From positions 1,542,501-1,606,500 of the forward strand of contig CM074760.1 of NCBI GenBank assembly GCA_037355855.1: DNA of 64,000 bases. Reading direction: 5' to 3'. The position numbers and the translations under genes were made by a program. Of the stretch, positions 46,073 through 57,083 are shown piece after piece. The first letter of the stretch is position 1, and the number at the start of each line of letters is the position of its first letter. A model generated the notes under the pieces. It worked only from the letters and a program-made list of their open reading frames with translations, was not told the DNA's origin and ran no database searches. This DNA comes from Pseudo-nitzschia pungens (taxonomy: Eukaryota > Bacillariophyta > Bacillariophyceae > Bacillariales > Bacillariaceae).

Positions 46073-46946
46073 ATGCACGTGTTGAAGAAAATGCGCATTT
46101 CCAACTGCTCTATCAATTCTTCGCTTGTAGCTCTACTGCTGTATTCGAAATGGATTGCATCATGTGCATTTCTTATGACTTCACCGAGTGTGCATTCCTT
46201 TCCCCCAGACTTTGCACTCAATGATATCATGAGACTTGATAGCACCAGCAACACCGACAATGAAAACTGTGCAAATGAGCAGACAGCAAATCAGGATCTG
46301 TACACGATTCATCTTGCTCAGAGCAGGCAGGATATTTTAGGGATCAACCTTTATCGTTTCGGAGGGTTAACAGTGGAAGAGCACATGATAGCCAACCCGG
46401 AACTGAAGTCAAGATGGTGAAGCACTTCGTTCTTTGACTCCAGCCTTTGATGATAGTGGGAAGCAAAAAGTATATTGTGGAAATGGTAACTTCGGTGAAT
46501 CAGTTCTTTTTTTTGCTCTGGCTGCTGATACTGCATCCTTCTCTGCCGACGAAGAGGACGACAAACAGTACCTACAAGACTCATGTGATCAGAATCGACG
46601 GGTTGTCGGTTCAATTGAAGCCGTGACAGAGCCCGCTGAGGACGAAATGCGTGTTTCAAAAGTTTCAGTAGAGTTGAAAAATCTATCCGTACACAAAGGA
46701 GCGAGGAGACGTGGTATCGGCAAGGCTTTGGTAGAAGCTGTCCAAGACTTTGCTCGTTCTCAAGTCTATTCCCTTGAGAAAGAACACAATGAAAAAGTCA
46801 CCGGAGTCGTTCATCTTTTGGTCGAGATAGAAAATAAGGGGGCTATGCACCTATACGAAGAAAGCGGTTTTGTAGGCAGCGTGAATCCCAAAGATCCAAT
46901 TTGCAAATTGACGTGGTCGATCGATGATAGCTCCACAAACCATTAG
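46073..46946 (+). CDS. GNAT N-acetyltransferase, frame interrupted once
   Basis: Two frames form one GNAT-type acetyltransferase. The first runs 46073 to about 46410, starts MHVLKKMRISN and includes a presequence-like segment LLYSKWIASCAFLM. An ASCAF motif at its end suggests plastid targeting. It ends in LGINLYRFGGLTVEEHM. The second, from about 46407 to 46946, carries the acetyl-CoA-binding motif in LSVHKGARRRGIGKALVEAV and the closing HLLVEIENKGAMHLYEESGF strand-helix. The switch is +1, between NPELK and DGEALRSLTP. An in-frame TGA in the second frame at 46404-46406 and the TGA ending the first frame at 46418-46420 bracket it to about 15 bp. No normal-size intron fits. The acetylated substrate is unknown. 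Confidence 0.65.
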
Positions 46947-47649
46947 GCAAATCATGAATCATGTCAGGAATCTTTATAACTTGTTGTTTGGGGCTGCACG
47001 CTGTTGAATACTCATACGGAACGACAGAAATCACATTATTTTCTCTGAGGTAACGTCTATGAAACTTATTGTCAACTTGCAGCTTTGCATGATGCCTTCT
47101 CTAGCATTCTTCAGGCTATGGATCATCATGAACCGTACGGTAAGGCCTTACGGTATCATCATCATTATTTTTCTTTCGATAAAGCATCTTGTATCAATTT
47201 TCGGTACAGTACTTTTTCTATCTTTTTAGTCTTATTCATCCGTGATTCGATGATGCTACGAAAGGCGCGCAATTTTACAAACGCCAACAAACAAACAAAA
47301 TAAAGTAACACGAACTGTGGCGACGCCTCCTTTTGAATTTCGCGACTTGACTGAAATGAGCACTGCGGTACCGGTAAATCTTACTTCCGACGAAGATTTC
47401 AAACTGGAAGAGAAGAGAAGCAACACTATGTCATTCAACCAAGAAGCACGAAAAAAAATGGAAGAAGCGCAATCACTTCTTCTCTGGTCGACAAAACAAA
47501 ACAGGAACGACGGCTCACATTGAAAAGATACCCTGACTTTTTTCTTTTTTTGTTTCGACTTTCGTCGAAATTATTGTTTCTCCTTTTGAAAACTGAGTTC
47601 ACAAGAGCAACACAGACTGAATCAACAGTGACAAAATCTCAAGTTGATC
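46947..47649. other. Intergenic region with a doubtful small ORF
   Basis: About 700 bp. A frame at 47317-47523 (68 codons; second ATG at 47356 starts MSTAVPVNLTSDEDFKLEEK) is hydrophilic and might be a small protein or an upstream ORF of the coiled-coil gene, but nothing supports it beyond its length. A CCGTACGGTAAGGCCTTACGG word lies near 47133. Confidence 0.35.
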
Positions 47650-50600
47650 ATGTCGTTTCTCCTGCAAAAGACGGCTCGGGGGAGCAACAGTAGGGGTGGT
47701 GGTTTGTCCCGGCTATCGTCGAGGAGTCATAGCAATGACAATAACAATCCTGCGAAAGCAAGAATTGGGAGTAACAATTCAAGAACCTTTTCTTTCAACC
47801 GAGGGAGTCGAAGTAAGTCAAATCAACACGTATCAGGTAATCAAATCATGTTGCAAAGTCACAAGAGCAAAACCACGACGGATCAACGACAAAAGCAGCA
47901 ACTTCGAAGCCGCGATACTTCAAAACAACAGCATGCCGCCAAACAACAAGAAAACTTGGAGGATTATACTATGGAAGAAAGTGAGTATTAACAACGGGAA
48001 CAAATGCCGATTCGCATGACTTAACAATACACTAGGATCATAACTCAGCTTTTTGACCCATTTTTTCTCTTTTTCACCGATCGATGCATTCTTCTTCGAT
48101 TGTCATGTGTTTCAAGTCATGCAAGATCTTGTTATACTTGAGCAACAACAACGGGAGGCACAGAGGAAACTAGCCTCGGCTCAAACAATGAAGCAAAAGC
48201 GACTCGACCAACAACGACAGCTCAACACTCTACTCGAGCAGAAGAATTATTCAAACGGAGCACTTCGAGCAAAACTCTTACAGGCTCGAAATTTCCTCTC
48301 TATTGCTACCAGAGACCTGGGAAATCGCAAGCTTTTAACGGATCGATTGCAACATGGCATTGCAGATTTTGAACGCAAGCTCAAAAGAGGCCTTAAATCG
48401 GCGCGAATGGTTCGGATCTGTCACGCAAAAATCGAGTCGTTCTTCATCATCGCTGAGCACAATGTGGCAAAGATTGTTCAGCGTAAGGGGAAAGCTCTCA
48501 AAGCCAAGAAGGAATTACGAAAAGAATTCGACCGATTGGAAGAAAGGGATAGAATGATGAGATTGGCGATTCAAGATTCGTACCAGAACGCCCGTGCTTG
48601 GTCTCACAGAAAGAGAAACCTCCGAATCACAATCGAAAAATTGGATCTCGACAAGGTGATTGCGCAAAATACAGAACAATCGATTGGACTTCGAATTCGC
48701 AATACACGTGAACAAATCAAAGCAGAAACGGACCATGCAGCTTCGACCAAAGTCAAGATCTCTCGCGACATTGAACATGTTATGACGCAAATAGCGACCA
48801 CAACTTCCGAGATTCAGGCAAAATGTGCATCCCTTCAATCCTTGATTGTAACAGAGGAAGCTCAAACTGAAAAGATTCTAGAATGCTTTAGAGCTGAGGG
48901 AAAGTGCTTGAACCTTGAACGCAAAAATATCTCCGAAATTCTGAGTCAAGCTATATTCCGTGAGCACATACTTAAAGTCGAAGAAGAAGCAATTCGAGAC
49001 GAAGATAGGGTCAATAAAATGAATGCTTTCGTTGAAGAGAAAGAACGAGCTATTGAAGAATCTAAGGAGAGAACCGTTGAAAATCACAAAGAAACGTCAA
49101 CCCTCATCACCTCCGCAAAGTCGATGACAAAGCAGGAAGAAACTAGGCAGCAAGAAATTGTCGAGTTCCAGAGCTTGCTCGAGTCAGCTCGCACAGACGT
49201 AGTCAAACTCAACGACAGCTTTCGAGAAATGAAAGAAACCCGTATGGCTGAATCTCGCGTACACTCGAAGTCAGCATCCGATAGAGACGTCGAGATTGAA
49301 AAACAGACGAAGGCGGCTGAGGATCTTAGGTTGAAAATGAAACAAGAGGATACTTCATACAAGACGAAAATTCGACTCTTTGAAGACATCGAAAAACCGC
49401 AACTTCAAGCAAAACTAGAACAAGCCAAAAATGAGTCACAAAGTACAGAGAAAAAATATCTAAGAATCGTTGAAATTTCTAACGAGAATATAATGGAGCC
49501 TAAAATTCAAGCAGAATTGAAGGAGAAATTTACTGACGAGATGATGGCATTGCATGCCCAAAAGCAAAAGCTGAGTTCGGCGTGCATCAAATATACTAAG
49601 AGTGAGTATCATTTTTTTCATCAAACAGCATGTCACTTACGTGTTTAATGAATATATTGGAACTCACAAATAAAACGACATCCTCTTGTCTCAACTCGTT
49701 TAAATTCATTGTCGCTGGCTTGTATTGGATTCGTAGGTTTTCCTGAGTTGCGAAAGATCGACTTCGCCTTCAATGAGGAAGAAGATAGATGTGAACAGCT
49801 CAAGTTAGCACTGGTAGGTCTCGAAAACAATTGTGAAGCACGAAAATCAGCTGCCGAAGCAATGAAAGAGCAAAAGGCCAAACGTCAACGAGAGTATCGA
49901 GCACAAGTCGAAGCAACGAAGTTCAAACGAAGGAGAAAGGATGAATTGCATGCAACACGCAAGAGACATCAGCTCCGGGAAGTCAATTTTGATAATGCGG
50001 CTGAGGAAACCATTTGTCACCAAGAACCAATCAAAGATGCTGCCTCAAATCATGTGGACACTATCGCAACGAGGCGTCGACAACGACGTAGGAAGGGATC
50101 AGACTTCTTTGATCCAGAAGAGCATGGCAACAACAAGTTGGATGCTGCAGTGACCCCAAACGAGCCAAGGCAGCTAATCTCTTCTTTTCTATCACAGAGT
50201 AGTGGCCATCGAGTCCGATGGAAACATGACGACGACGATAACACCTGTGACGACGTAGAGGTCACACAAGATTGTTCGATAAATACGGATGTCCCTGATT
50301 CGTTTGTCGGAACCAGTGAAATGAAGACCGAATCTGATAATACTGCCGTCGTTCATGACGCATCTGCGAAAACACCTAGAGTTTCCAATACCGCGAACAA
50401 GAAACCAATACGACCAAAACACCATAATGATCGTGTCCAAAGAGAAGAAGAGCCACAGGACGATAACGGAAAGCGTTCGGGACGTACAAGTAAAAGACGA
50501 CTTGCAAGATCCATGTGCAACGACGGAATAACCCGTGATACAAGCGTGCCCGATTCGATAACGAAAAAAACTCGCTTTCCATTTGATGATGTAAGTCATC

Positions 50601-52240
50601 TCCATAGCAACAATGACAATAATGGTGCTGGCGAGGAGTTGCACAAAGAGCATCGGAAACGAATGACTGGTCGTGATATAGAGGGTCGCTCATCAGGCAA
50701 TGATCTGTCAAATAATTCCCGCAAGAGAAGTCGTAATTCAAGAGGTGTGGCGGATGCGGACAGAGATTTGTTCACAACAAAACGAATAAAATCAGACCAA
50801 AATGTCCAGCAGATTATTTCGTCGGACAAAATCACTGAAACCAATTTGCAAGGTAGGGGCAAGAAAAGAGCTCCTTGTAGTTACGTCAATGGGAATAGGG
50901 AGGAAGATTTGACGAAAGATCGAGAGAAACCACCAAGGAAGACTGGAACGAGCATTTTGATGGATACATCGACTTTTTCGAAGGACGCGGACGCTGCGTC
51001 AAAGATGGGGAAGTCTGGAAAGAGGTTGTCAAAAACCACAAGTCGTACGAGTAGCACCATCAAGCGATCTACTGGCAAACAACGGAGCGAACAACAACGT
51101 GAATTGCACGATAACAATGTTCATCAAAGCGTTTCTGTCAGTGACAGTATTGATAGGAAGCAGAAGATAAAGTCAGCTGATGCAATTGGTGGTTCTGATA
51201 GTATTGACTGTGAAAGGCTCGAGTTGAGAGACAGATCGTCTACGGAGGGTGTAAGTAAAATTTCCACCAAAAATAACTGCGAAACGTCTATTAATTCCAC
51301 TCGTAAAAGCCTGTCGATGAGAGGTATCAATAAAGGATCCCGGGAAAAGCCCCGAGTAAGCTCAATTTCCTCAGGACGAGGGATCAGGAAAACGTCTCGT
51401 CAAAAAAACACCGAGGAGCCGCTTGCGTTAGGACAAAGCGCATGCAAAGAACGCAGCGAGAAGCACCGTAAAGACGCCAGGTCAACAGAACCACCGGGCG
51501 GGACGAAAATCCGAGAGAAAATTAGCGCTAAATCAACCTCATCTGCACGAAATGCTTGCAAAGATCCTCACAAGGCGTCCCGTGAAAACCCAAATGCATC
51601 TACAAGAGACATGATTACGGAAACTCGAAAAAAACCTAGCTCAAGGACAAAGTTGTCTTCACGAAGTGCTAGTAGAGAATCCCGCGACAAGGGCACCGTG
51701 AAGGCTACCGAAAGACGACGTCAATCGACACTAGGTGTTCGCAAAGAGTCGAGTAAGAATCCATCCTCACTCATAGGCGGCAAGGCTTCTCGTGCGAAAA
51801 GTAACGAGACGTCTGGCAGGACATCAACTACCAGGAAAGAATCTCGCGGGGATGAAGATAGAAAATCAGACACAATGATTCGAAAGAAATCGCTACGAAA
51901 AGGGAGCGAAGTATCCCGAGAAAAGACTCGTGTAAAGTTGAACACATCGGTACTGAGTAAAGAAGCCAGTGAGCAGGATCGTAAAACTTCGATGAAGGCT
52001 CCCCCGAAGAACAAAAGTGGCCGAGGAGAGAGCACCAGAACCGAGGAATCTACAAAAGTAAGGTTTTCGTCTTCTTCTAAGGAAACTAGAGAACTCAATA
52101 AACGGAAGACTAAAGGAGACGATGCTTCTACTTCTGCATCAAACAAAACTATAATTGCTCGCCGCCGCAAGAAACGCAGTGGGCAAAGATCCAAAGTCTC
52201 AAGTACCGGGGAAGTGTCATGCGATATTGATTTTCAATAG
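47650..52240 (+). CDS. Large coiled-coil protein with basic, Ser/Lys-rich C-terminus
   Basis: Three exons, 47650-47980, 48117-49601 and 49737-52240, with phase-1 introns of 136 and 135 bp, giving 1439 residues. Both introns have the same donor, A-GTGAGTAT. Residues 1-110 are basic, Ser/Arg-rich and low complexity. Residues of about 112-720 are almost continuous heptad-type coiled coil (for example EQQQREAQRKLASAQTMKQK, KKELRKEFDRLEERDRMMRL). The rest is disordered, very rich in Lys, Arg, Ser, Thr and Asp, with repeated short forms such as SRESRDK, RKESRGDE and KESSKN. I recognise no family. The layout resembles structural proteins of centrosomes, basal bodies or chromosomes, but this is only an analogy. 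Confidence 0.8.
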
Positions 52241-53150
52241 AAGAGAAGATGGATGAAAATATTCTATTTCATAGGGACGGATGCCTCGGTATCAATAGAA
52301 CAGCCGAAGAGATTGTCGGTAGAAATAACAATATGTGATATGAGTTGAATCGACGTAGGACGTTGGATCGAAAAGTATCAAAATCACTAATATTCAACCA
52401 TGGCAAAAAGTGGATTCAATTTATCTCTTCATTTGAGTTCATCATTCGTCCATGAATGTATCCTTCGCAGATCATTTTGGTTCCCTCGTTTTGAATCTCA
52501 TGCTATGCACGGGGGACACTAGTAGAGATTGAGTTCGGCATTTCAAAGTCTCGTCTGCATTAGGACTGGTCATTTCGTTATCTCTCTAGACAATGCGCCC
52601 ATCCTTTGCGCTTCAAGGTATCCCTCAAACATCAGCTGCCGCACAACTTTGTACGATGCGGAAGTTGGAAGCCGCAGACCATGTTTGATATTATTGCCGA
52701 GAGCAGCCCGCTCTCCACTCGCTCGAGAAGTATTGCGTCGTCGTAGTTGGACCAATAATGCATTCGCTTCCGCTATTCAAGTGTTTCCCTCACCGTTACT
52801 AGTACTATTGCGGTTTCTGCTTCCGCAAACCCCGAGATTACCCGTCGCGGAGATCCCATGGCCGGCATTCGGTTCCCGAACTCGCAAAGCGACTGGTTTT
52901 GTTCGCGATCGCGGTGCCGTCGTTCACGCGACAATCACTCGCGCATTGTATTTGATTATTCATTGCGAAATTCTTCTCGTGGATGTCTTCTTCGCCGAGA
53001 AGTTCCTTCGACCGCATTCTTTGGTTTCGGCACCTTCGGGCGATCGCGAACTCGCGACGCATTCTTCGGAGGTTTCCGTTATTTTTGTTTTTGTTGTTTT
53101 GTTGTTGTTGTTCGATCGGAACCCTCCCGGAATCGATCGGTGCCAATGCC
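52241..53150. other. Convergent intergenic region with doubtful minus-strand coding
   Basis: About 900 bp between the convergent coiled-coil (+) and S1/RS (-) genes. On the minus strand, 52570-52790 reads EANALLVQLRRRNTSRASGE ... TSASYKVVRQLMFEGYLEAQ with a stop at 52570. Further upstream, 52860-53010 reads MRSKELLGEEDIHEKNFAMN. Both look protein-like, but the only phase-compatible splice (donor GTGATT, acceptor AATAG) is weak. A small unknown gene is possible. Confidence 0.3.
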
Positions 53151-54197
53151 TCAAACAGAGCTGCCTCGACTCCTTTCGCCGTCCCCGTGATCGCGACGAC
53201 GACTCTTCGATCTCCGAACGGAGCGGTCGTCGCTGTCATCACCATCACCGCCGCAAGGATCTTTCTCGCGCTCGTCCCGCCGACGACTTCGTTTTCCGCT
53301 CTTCTCGTCCCCCTTCGTTCCGGAATGGTTTCGGCGCTCCCGGCTTCGATGGTGGCCGCGGCTGCTGCGGCTGCGGCTGCCGCTGCGTGCACCGGAGGAT
53401 TTGCGGTGTTTTCGACGCTTTCGTCCGTTCCCGTCTCGTCGACCGCCGTCGGAGTCGCTGTCGCTGCCGTCGTCGCTGCCGTCGTCGCTGCGGTCGCGGT
53501 GACCGCTGCGGCGGCGTTTCGTTCGGCGGCGTCCGCGTCGCTCGGAATCCTTTTTCGTTTTCTCGCGCGACGAACGTTTTCGCTCGCCGCGATCGCTTTC
53601 GCTTTCGCTTCGGTGTCGGTGTCGTTTCTCGTCGTCCGCGCTTTTTTCGTCATCGCCGAGACCCGGGTCGTCGTCGTCTCTCGACGATTCGTCGTCGTTG
53701 CGGTTCTTCCCGCGCGGAGTCCGTTCCGGTCCCACCGGTCCTTCCCCGGAGGTCATCCACGCCGGCAGGGTGGCGCCCCGTCCTCGTCCACGTCCTCGTC
53801 CCACGGGAGCTCTGCGGTAAACGGCGTCCGCATCCAAATGGCCCGCGACGGAACCGAGAGGATCCGGTGGCATCGGTTCCGGTGGTTCTCCCTCGTCGTC
53901 ATCGACCAGTGTGTAGCCTCCCCGAAAGGTTGGTTTCGATGTCGAATTGTTGCTGCTGTTGCTGTTGCTGTAGCTATTGTTGCGGCCGCCTTTCAGAACC
54001 AACCGTTCCATCGGATCTCGCGCCACTCCCATGCCGATCATGGAATTCAGGTTCGTTTCCAATTGCGTCCTGGCGTTCTCTCTCGCTTCCCTCAGGAGTC
54101 CCAGGTCTCGCGCCGTCCCGTCCTGGGCAACGTCCTTCATGGACAATTTCACGCGGTACGCGCACGCGCCATGTTCTCGTCTCGTTCTCGTTGTTGC

Positions 54198-54231
<34 letters not shown>

Positions 54232-54607
54232 GCTGTTGTTCCACCTCCAAGACCTTCACCCACACCCGATCATCCACCGCTACGACGTCTTCCACGTTTG
54301 CCACCCGGCTTTCGGACAGTTGCGAGATGTGGATGAGACCCCGCCAGGTCCTTCGTTGGCGTTGTTGGTGTTGGTGTTGTTGGTGTTGTTGCTGTTGCTG
54401 GTCTCGTTGTTGTCGCTGCCCGGCCGACGATACCGGCCCAAAGCCGCAAAACGCTCCGTACGGTTGGATGCGTTCTATCGTGCCCTCCCATATCTCGCCG
54501 GCAACGGGGGGAGAAGGACGATCGCTCGAGCGCCGTCGGAAGGGACCGGAATTAGTAGCATTAGTATTATTGTTTGTTCCGACATTGCTTTCGCCGTGAC
54601 TATCCAT
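53151..54607 (-). CDS. S1-domain RNA-binding protein with polyQ and RS/RD-rich tail
   Basis: The N-terminal frame (54607 down to about 54245) encodes an S1 domain: GEIWEGTIERIQPYGAFCGF, WRGLIHISQLSESRV and DDRVWVKVLEVE. It then runs into a polyglutamine tract (CAA/CAG repeat, 54190-54240). The next conserved piece, YRVKLSMKDVAQDGTARDLG, is in another frame and continues to the stop at 53151. S1 domain plus KVSLSMK..NQGTGKDL is the arrangement of ZCCHC17/pNO40-type nucleolar S1 proteins, but no CCHC knuckle is seen. The C-terminal 200 residues are RS/RD/RK-rich, as in splicing-associated proteins. The frame change (-1 or +2) occurs in or just after the repeat, so a repeat-length error or real slippage is likely. 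Role inferred: rRNA or pre-mRNA processing. Confidence 0.65.
54190..54240. repeat. CAA/CAG (TTG) microsatellite in coding region
   Basis: A run of TTG with two CTG interruptions on the plus strand, encoding polyQ on the minus strand inside the S1-domain gene. The reading frame differs on either side of it. Confidence 0.9.
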
Positions 54608-55619
54608 TCATAGATAATAGATAAGGTTAATTATTGATTCTGATTGATGTTGATTGATATTGATGGATCGATCGCTCGAGATGGAAGCTTCTTCTCGCTG
54701 TTCGATAGAGTTTGTATCTGATGTATACCGTAAACTTTACTGCCTGTCTGTTGGTGATTAAGTTACCGGAAGAAATCAACCCAGTATTCCACTTTTGGTC
54801 GTTGTGAGCTGTATTGATTACACTTCGAGCACCTTGATAGATATTACTTCGTAGAAGTATTATCATTCCAACTATCATTATGTTGTATGTACGGTACAGC
54901 TCCCGGTAGGCTATGTATGTATAACCTTGAGATTACGAGTACTCGTGCGTGCAAGCAACTGCTACCGTTTGAAATTTGAAACTACTCGGATGTCTTTCGT
55001 TTGTTTTCAGGGAAGGAAAGTAAGATTATTGATTTTGATTTTCAGAGAGAGTAATCGTGCGGGTTTGGAATGGCATCAACTCGAGAGTCGAAAGATACCA
55101 TGATGAACAGAGTTTACTGAACACCCCACCTTTGCGATTTACTACTGTACGTAGCATTCGGTGTTCACGGTGCCCTACCGGTACAATAATGGATTGTAGA
55201 TTGACACGGGTTCTCCAGGGTAACTTACACCCCATCCGACGGCAATCCCATCGAGTATCTTACCGTATTGTATCGAAAAGCTCATACCGAGACGAGACGT
55301 AGCGTCGCCAACTACGGTACAAGCACAGGAGACGCCTTCGACTGGAACGACTTAATATAACGAGACTCATACTAAGAGTTTCAGGTCGACGGGTGTTTCG
55401 CATCGGCAAGAAGGTCGATGTCGAACAAGTAAGGTTACCGTAGCGAGCAACGCGATCCAAACGATATTGAATATTGCATTGCCTTGCCTTGCAGAAACCA
55501 TTGTTATTAATTATTACGGCTTCGCATTTGTCGGTCCGCGATTCCCGAACGCGCAACATCGTCGTCTTCCGTGAAGCAACGCATCCCGGCTGCGCCACCT
55601 GCCCTCGCTTCTTCTTTCC
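54608..55619. other. Divergent intergenic region
   Basis: About 1 kb between the S1/RS gene (-) and the reductase gene (+). TAC/GTA-rich words are at 54890-54960 and 55140-55200, with GTAAGGTTACCG near 55430. An antisense frame covering 55260-56519 was not accepted. No other gene seen. Confidence 0.5.
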
Positions 55620-56348
55620 ATGTCCTCTCGCCCCGAACCACCACCGTCGTCGTCGCCGCCGCCCCCGTGCGCCTGCTCGGTGTTCATCGCCACGAGCCTT
55701 GACGGCTTCATCGCCGACAAAAACAACAAGGTCGACTGGCTCAACGATCTCCGGGAGTCCCATCCGCTGCCCGAGGGGGAGGACGGCGGGTTCTCGGAGT
55801 TCCTGGAAGGCGTGGACGCCATCGTCATGGGCCGCGTCACGTACGAGACGGTTCTGGGGTTTGTGGAGGAAAGAATCGTCAGGGAGTGGCCCTACGGGAG
55901 CAAACCCCTGTACGTCTTGACGCGGACGCCCGGAGCGGTCCGTCTCCCTCCGAGGGAGGACCCGGTCTGGAAAGATGCCGTCGTGAGACCCGTCTCGGGA
56001 CCACCGGCGTCGGTCCTGTCGACCGTGGCCGAGGAAATCGGAGCGGCAAGGGCAAGAGGCAAGAGCAAGGCATTGACGGATTCCGGAGCCGAGGGAGGAG
56101 GAGAAACCTCCGACGACGCGAACGATCCCGCGACGAGAGCCGTTGCAAACGTCTACATCGATGGCGGGGGATGCATTCGATCGTTCCTGGATGCGGGCCT
56201 CGTCACGTCGGCGGTCGTCACCGTGGTCCCGGTGACGCTCGGGGACGGGGTTCCCCTGTTTTCCGAGGAGCACGAGAGCAAGCTCCGAGAGGTGGCATCG
56301 ATCACCCTGGCAAACGGATTCGTTCAGACCACTTTCGAGGTTGCGTGA
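55620..56348 (+). CDS. DHFR/RibD-C-like reductase
   Basis: A 242-residue single-exon protein of the dihydrofolate-reductase-like (RibD C-terminal domain) superfamily, which uses NADPH. Landmarks are the N-terminal strand and loop CSVFIATSLDGFIADKNNKV, the VDAIVMGRVTYETVLGF helix, LYVLTRTPG, then VANVYIDGGGCIRSFLDAGL and a final VTVVPVTLGDGVPLF. It lacks a deaminase domain, so it is not bifunctional RibD. It is closest in design to the stand-alone YyaP/YwjB-type proteins, whose substrates are mostly unknown. A short Pro/Ser-rich N-terminus precedes the domain, and an insert of about 40 residues (GKSKALTDSGAEGGGE) sits before the GGG loop. GC content is higher than in neighbouring genes. Confidence 0.85.
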   Translation: MSSRPEPPPSSSPPPPCACSVFIATSLDGFIADKNNKVDWLNDLRESHPLPEGEDGGFSEFLEGVDAIVMGRVTYETVLGFVEERIVREWPYGSKPLYVLTRTPGAVRLPPREDPVWKDAVVRPVSGPPASVLSTVAEEIGAARARGKSKALTDSGAEGGGETSDDANDPATRAVANVYIDGGGCIRSFLDAGLVTSAVVTVVPVTLGDGVPLFSEEHESKLREVASITLANGFVQTTFEVA

Positions 56349-57083
56349 AGCGGAACGAATGGCCCGCGCGCGCGCTTGTGCGTGCGTGTGTGCGTACCCA
56401 TTCTGCCGGGAAGCAGACATCCGGTCGTGTCTCTCAAACCGCAGGTAGGACAACACTTGCCGGGGTGTCCAATTCTGCAAACAATCGCAGGATTTCAAAT
56501 GTCGCTCAACCACGGACAACGTGTTGGCGACTACTAAACAATAGGATCGGAAGCTATGCGCTTTTCATTATTTTTTGTTCGGGTCGGTTGTCTTGTTGCA
56601 CATCGTTGTTTTGTAGGAATGCGCCTCTCGGGCAACGGGGATTTGTTTCGGTCGCACTGTGAAGGAGAACATTGCACTTCGTGCTTGTCGATAGACTTCG
56701 CAAGTCACAGTCACTATTCCACCACCTTCTCTCAATCAAAGCAATACAGATCTACCAATCGCTGCTGCTGGGTTCGGAGCTTGAAGGGGCACTTTTGCTA
56801 AACAAACAAACGATTTGTTCTGTTGCAATCACAATGCATCGATAGATATTATATATATATATATATATATATATCATAGATCCCAATGGGTCTGCATCGA
56901 TTTCTTCACCACTTTGCTTTGCGCGCACCGACCGAAGCAACCGTTGAGTGCAACGAAATATGTGATGCGACGACGCGCAGCAACGATGCCGGACAACGTC
57001 TGTCCTCCAAGCAGGAGACGATCGATCGCTCGATCGAGTTGGCGGGTTCGCCGGGTTCGCGTCTCGAGGCGCAACCGCGAGCG
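56349..57083. other. Convergent intergenic region with (AT)n
   Basis: About 735 bp between convergent genes. It contains an (AT)12 dinucleotide run at 56851-56874. Open frames here (for example 56752-57162 on the minus strand) read through the AT repeat as Tyr-Ile runs and are not credible. Confidence 0.5.
56851..56874. repeat. (AT)12 microsatellite
   Basis: Twenty-four bases of uninterrupted AT dinucleotides in the spacer between convergent genes. Confidence 0.95.

Noticed and set aside
52529..54613. A 694-codon plus-strand open frame and an overlapping 538-codon one
   Set aside because: Both lie antisense to the S1/RS gene. Their long Cys, Val and Arg runs are the shadows of its repeats, and they hold no domain; the minus strand has clear S1 and RS sequence.
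55260..56519. A 419-codon minus-strand open frame
   Set aside because: It is antisense to the DHFR/RibD-C-like gene, which has recognisable family motifs. The antisense product has none.
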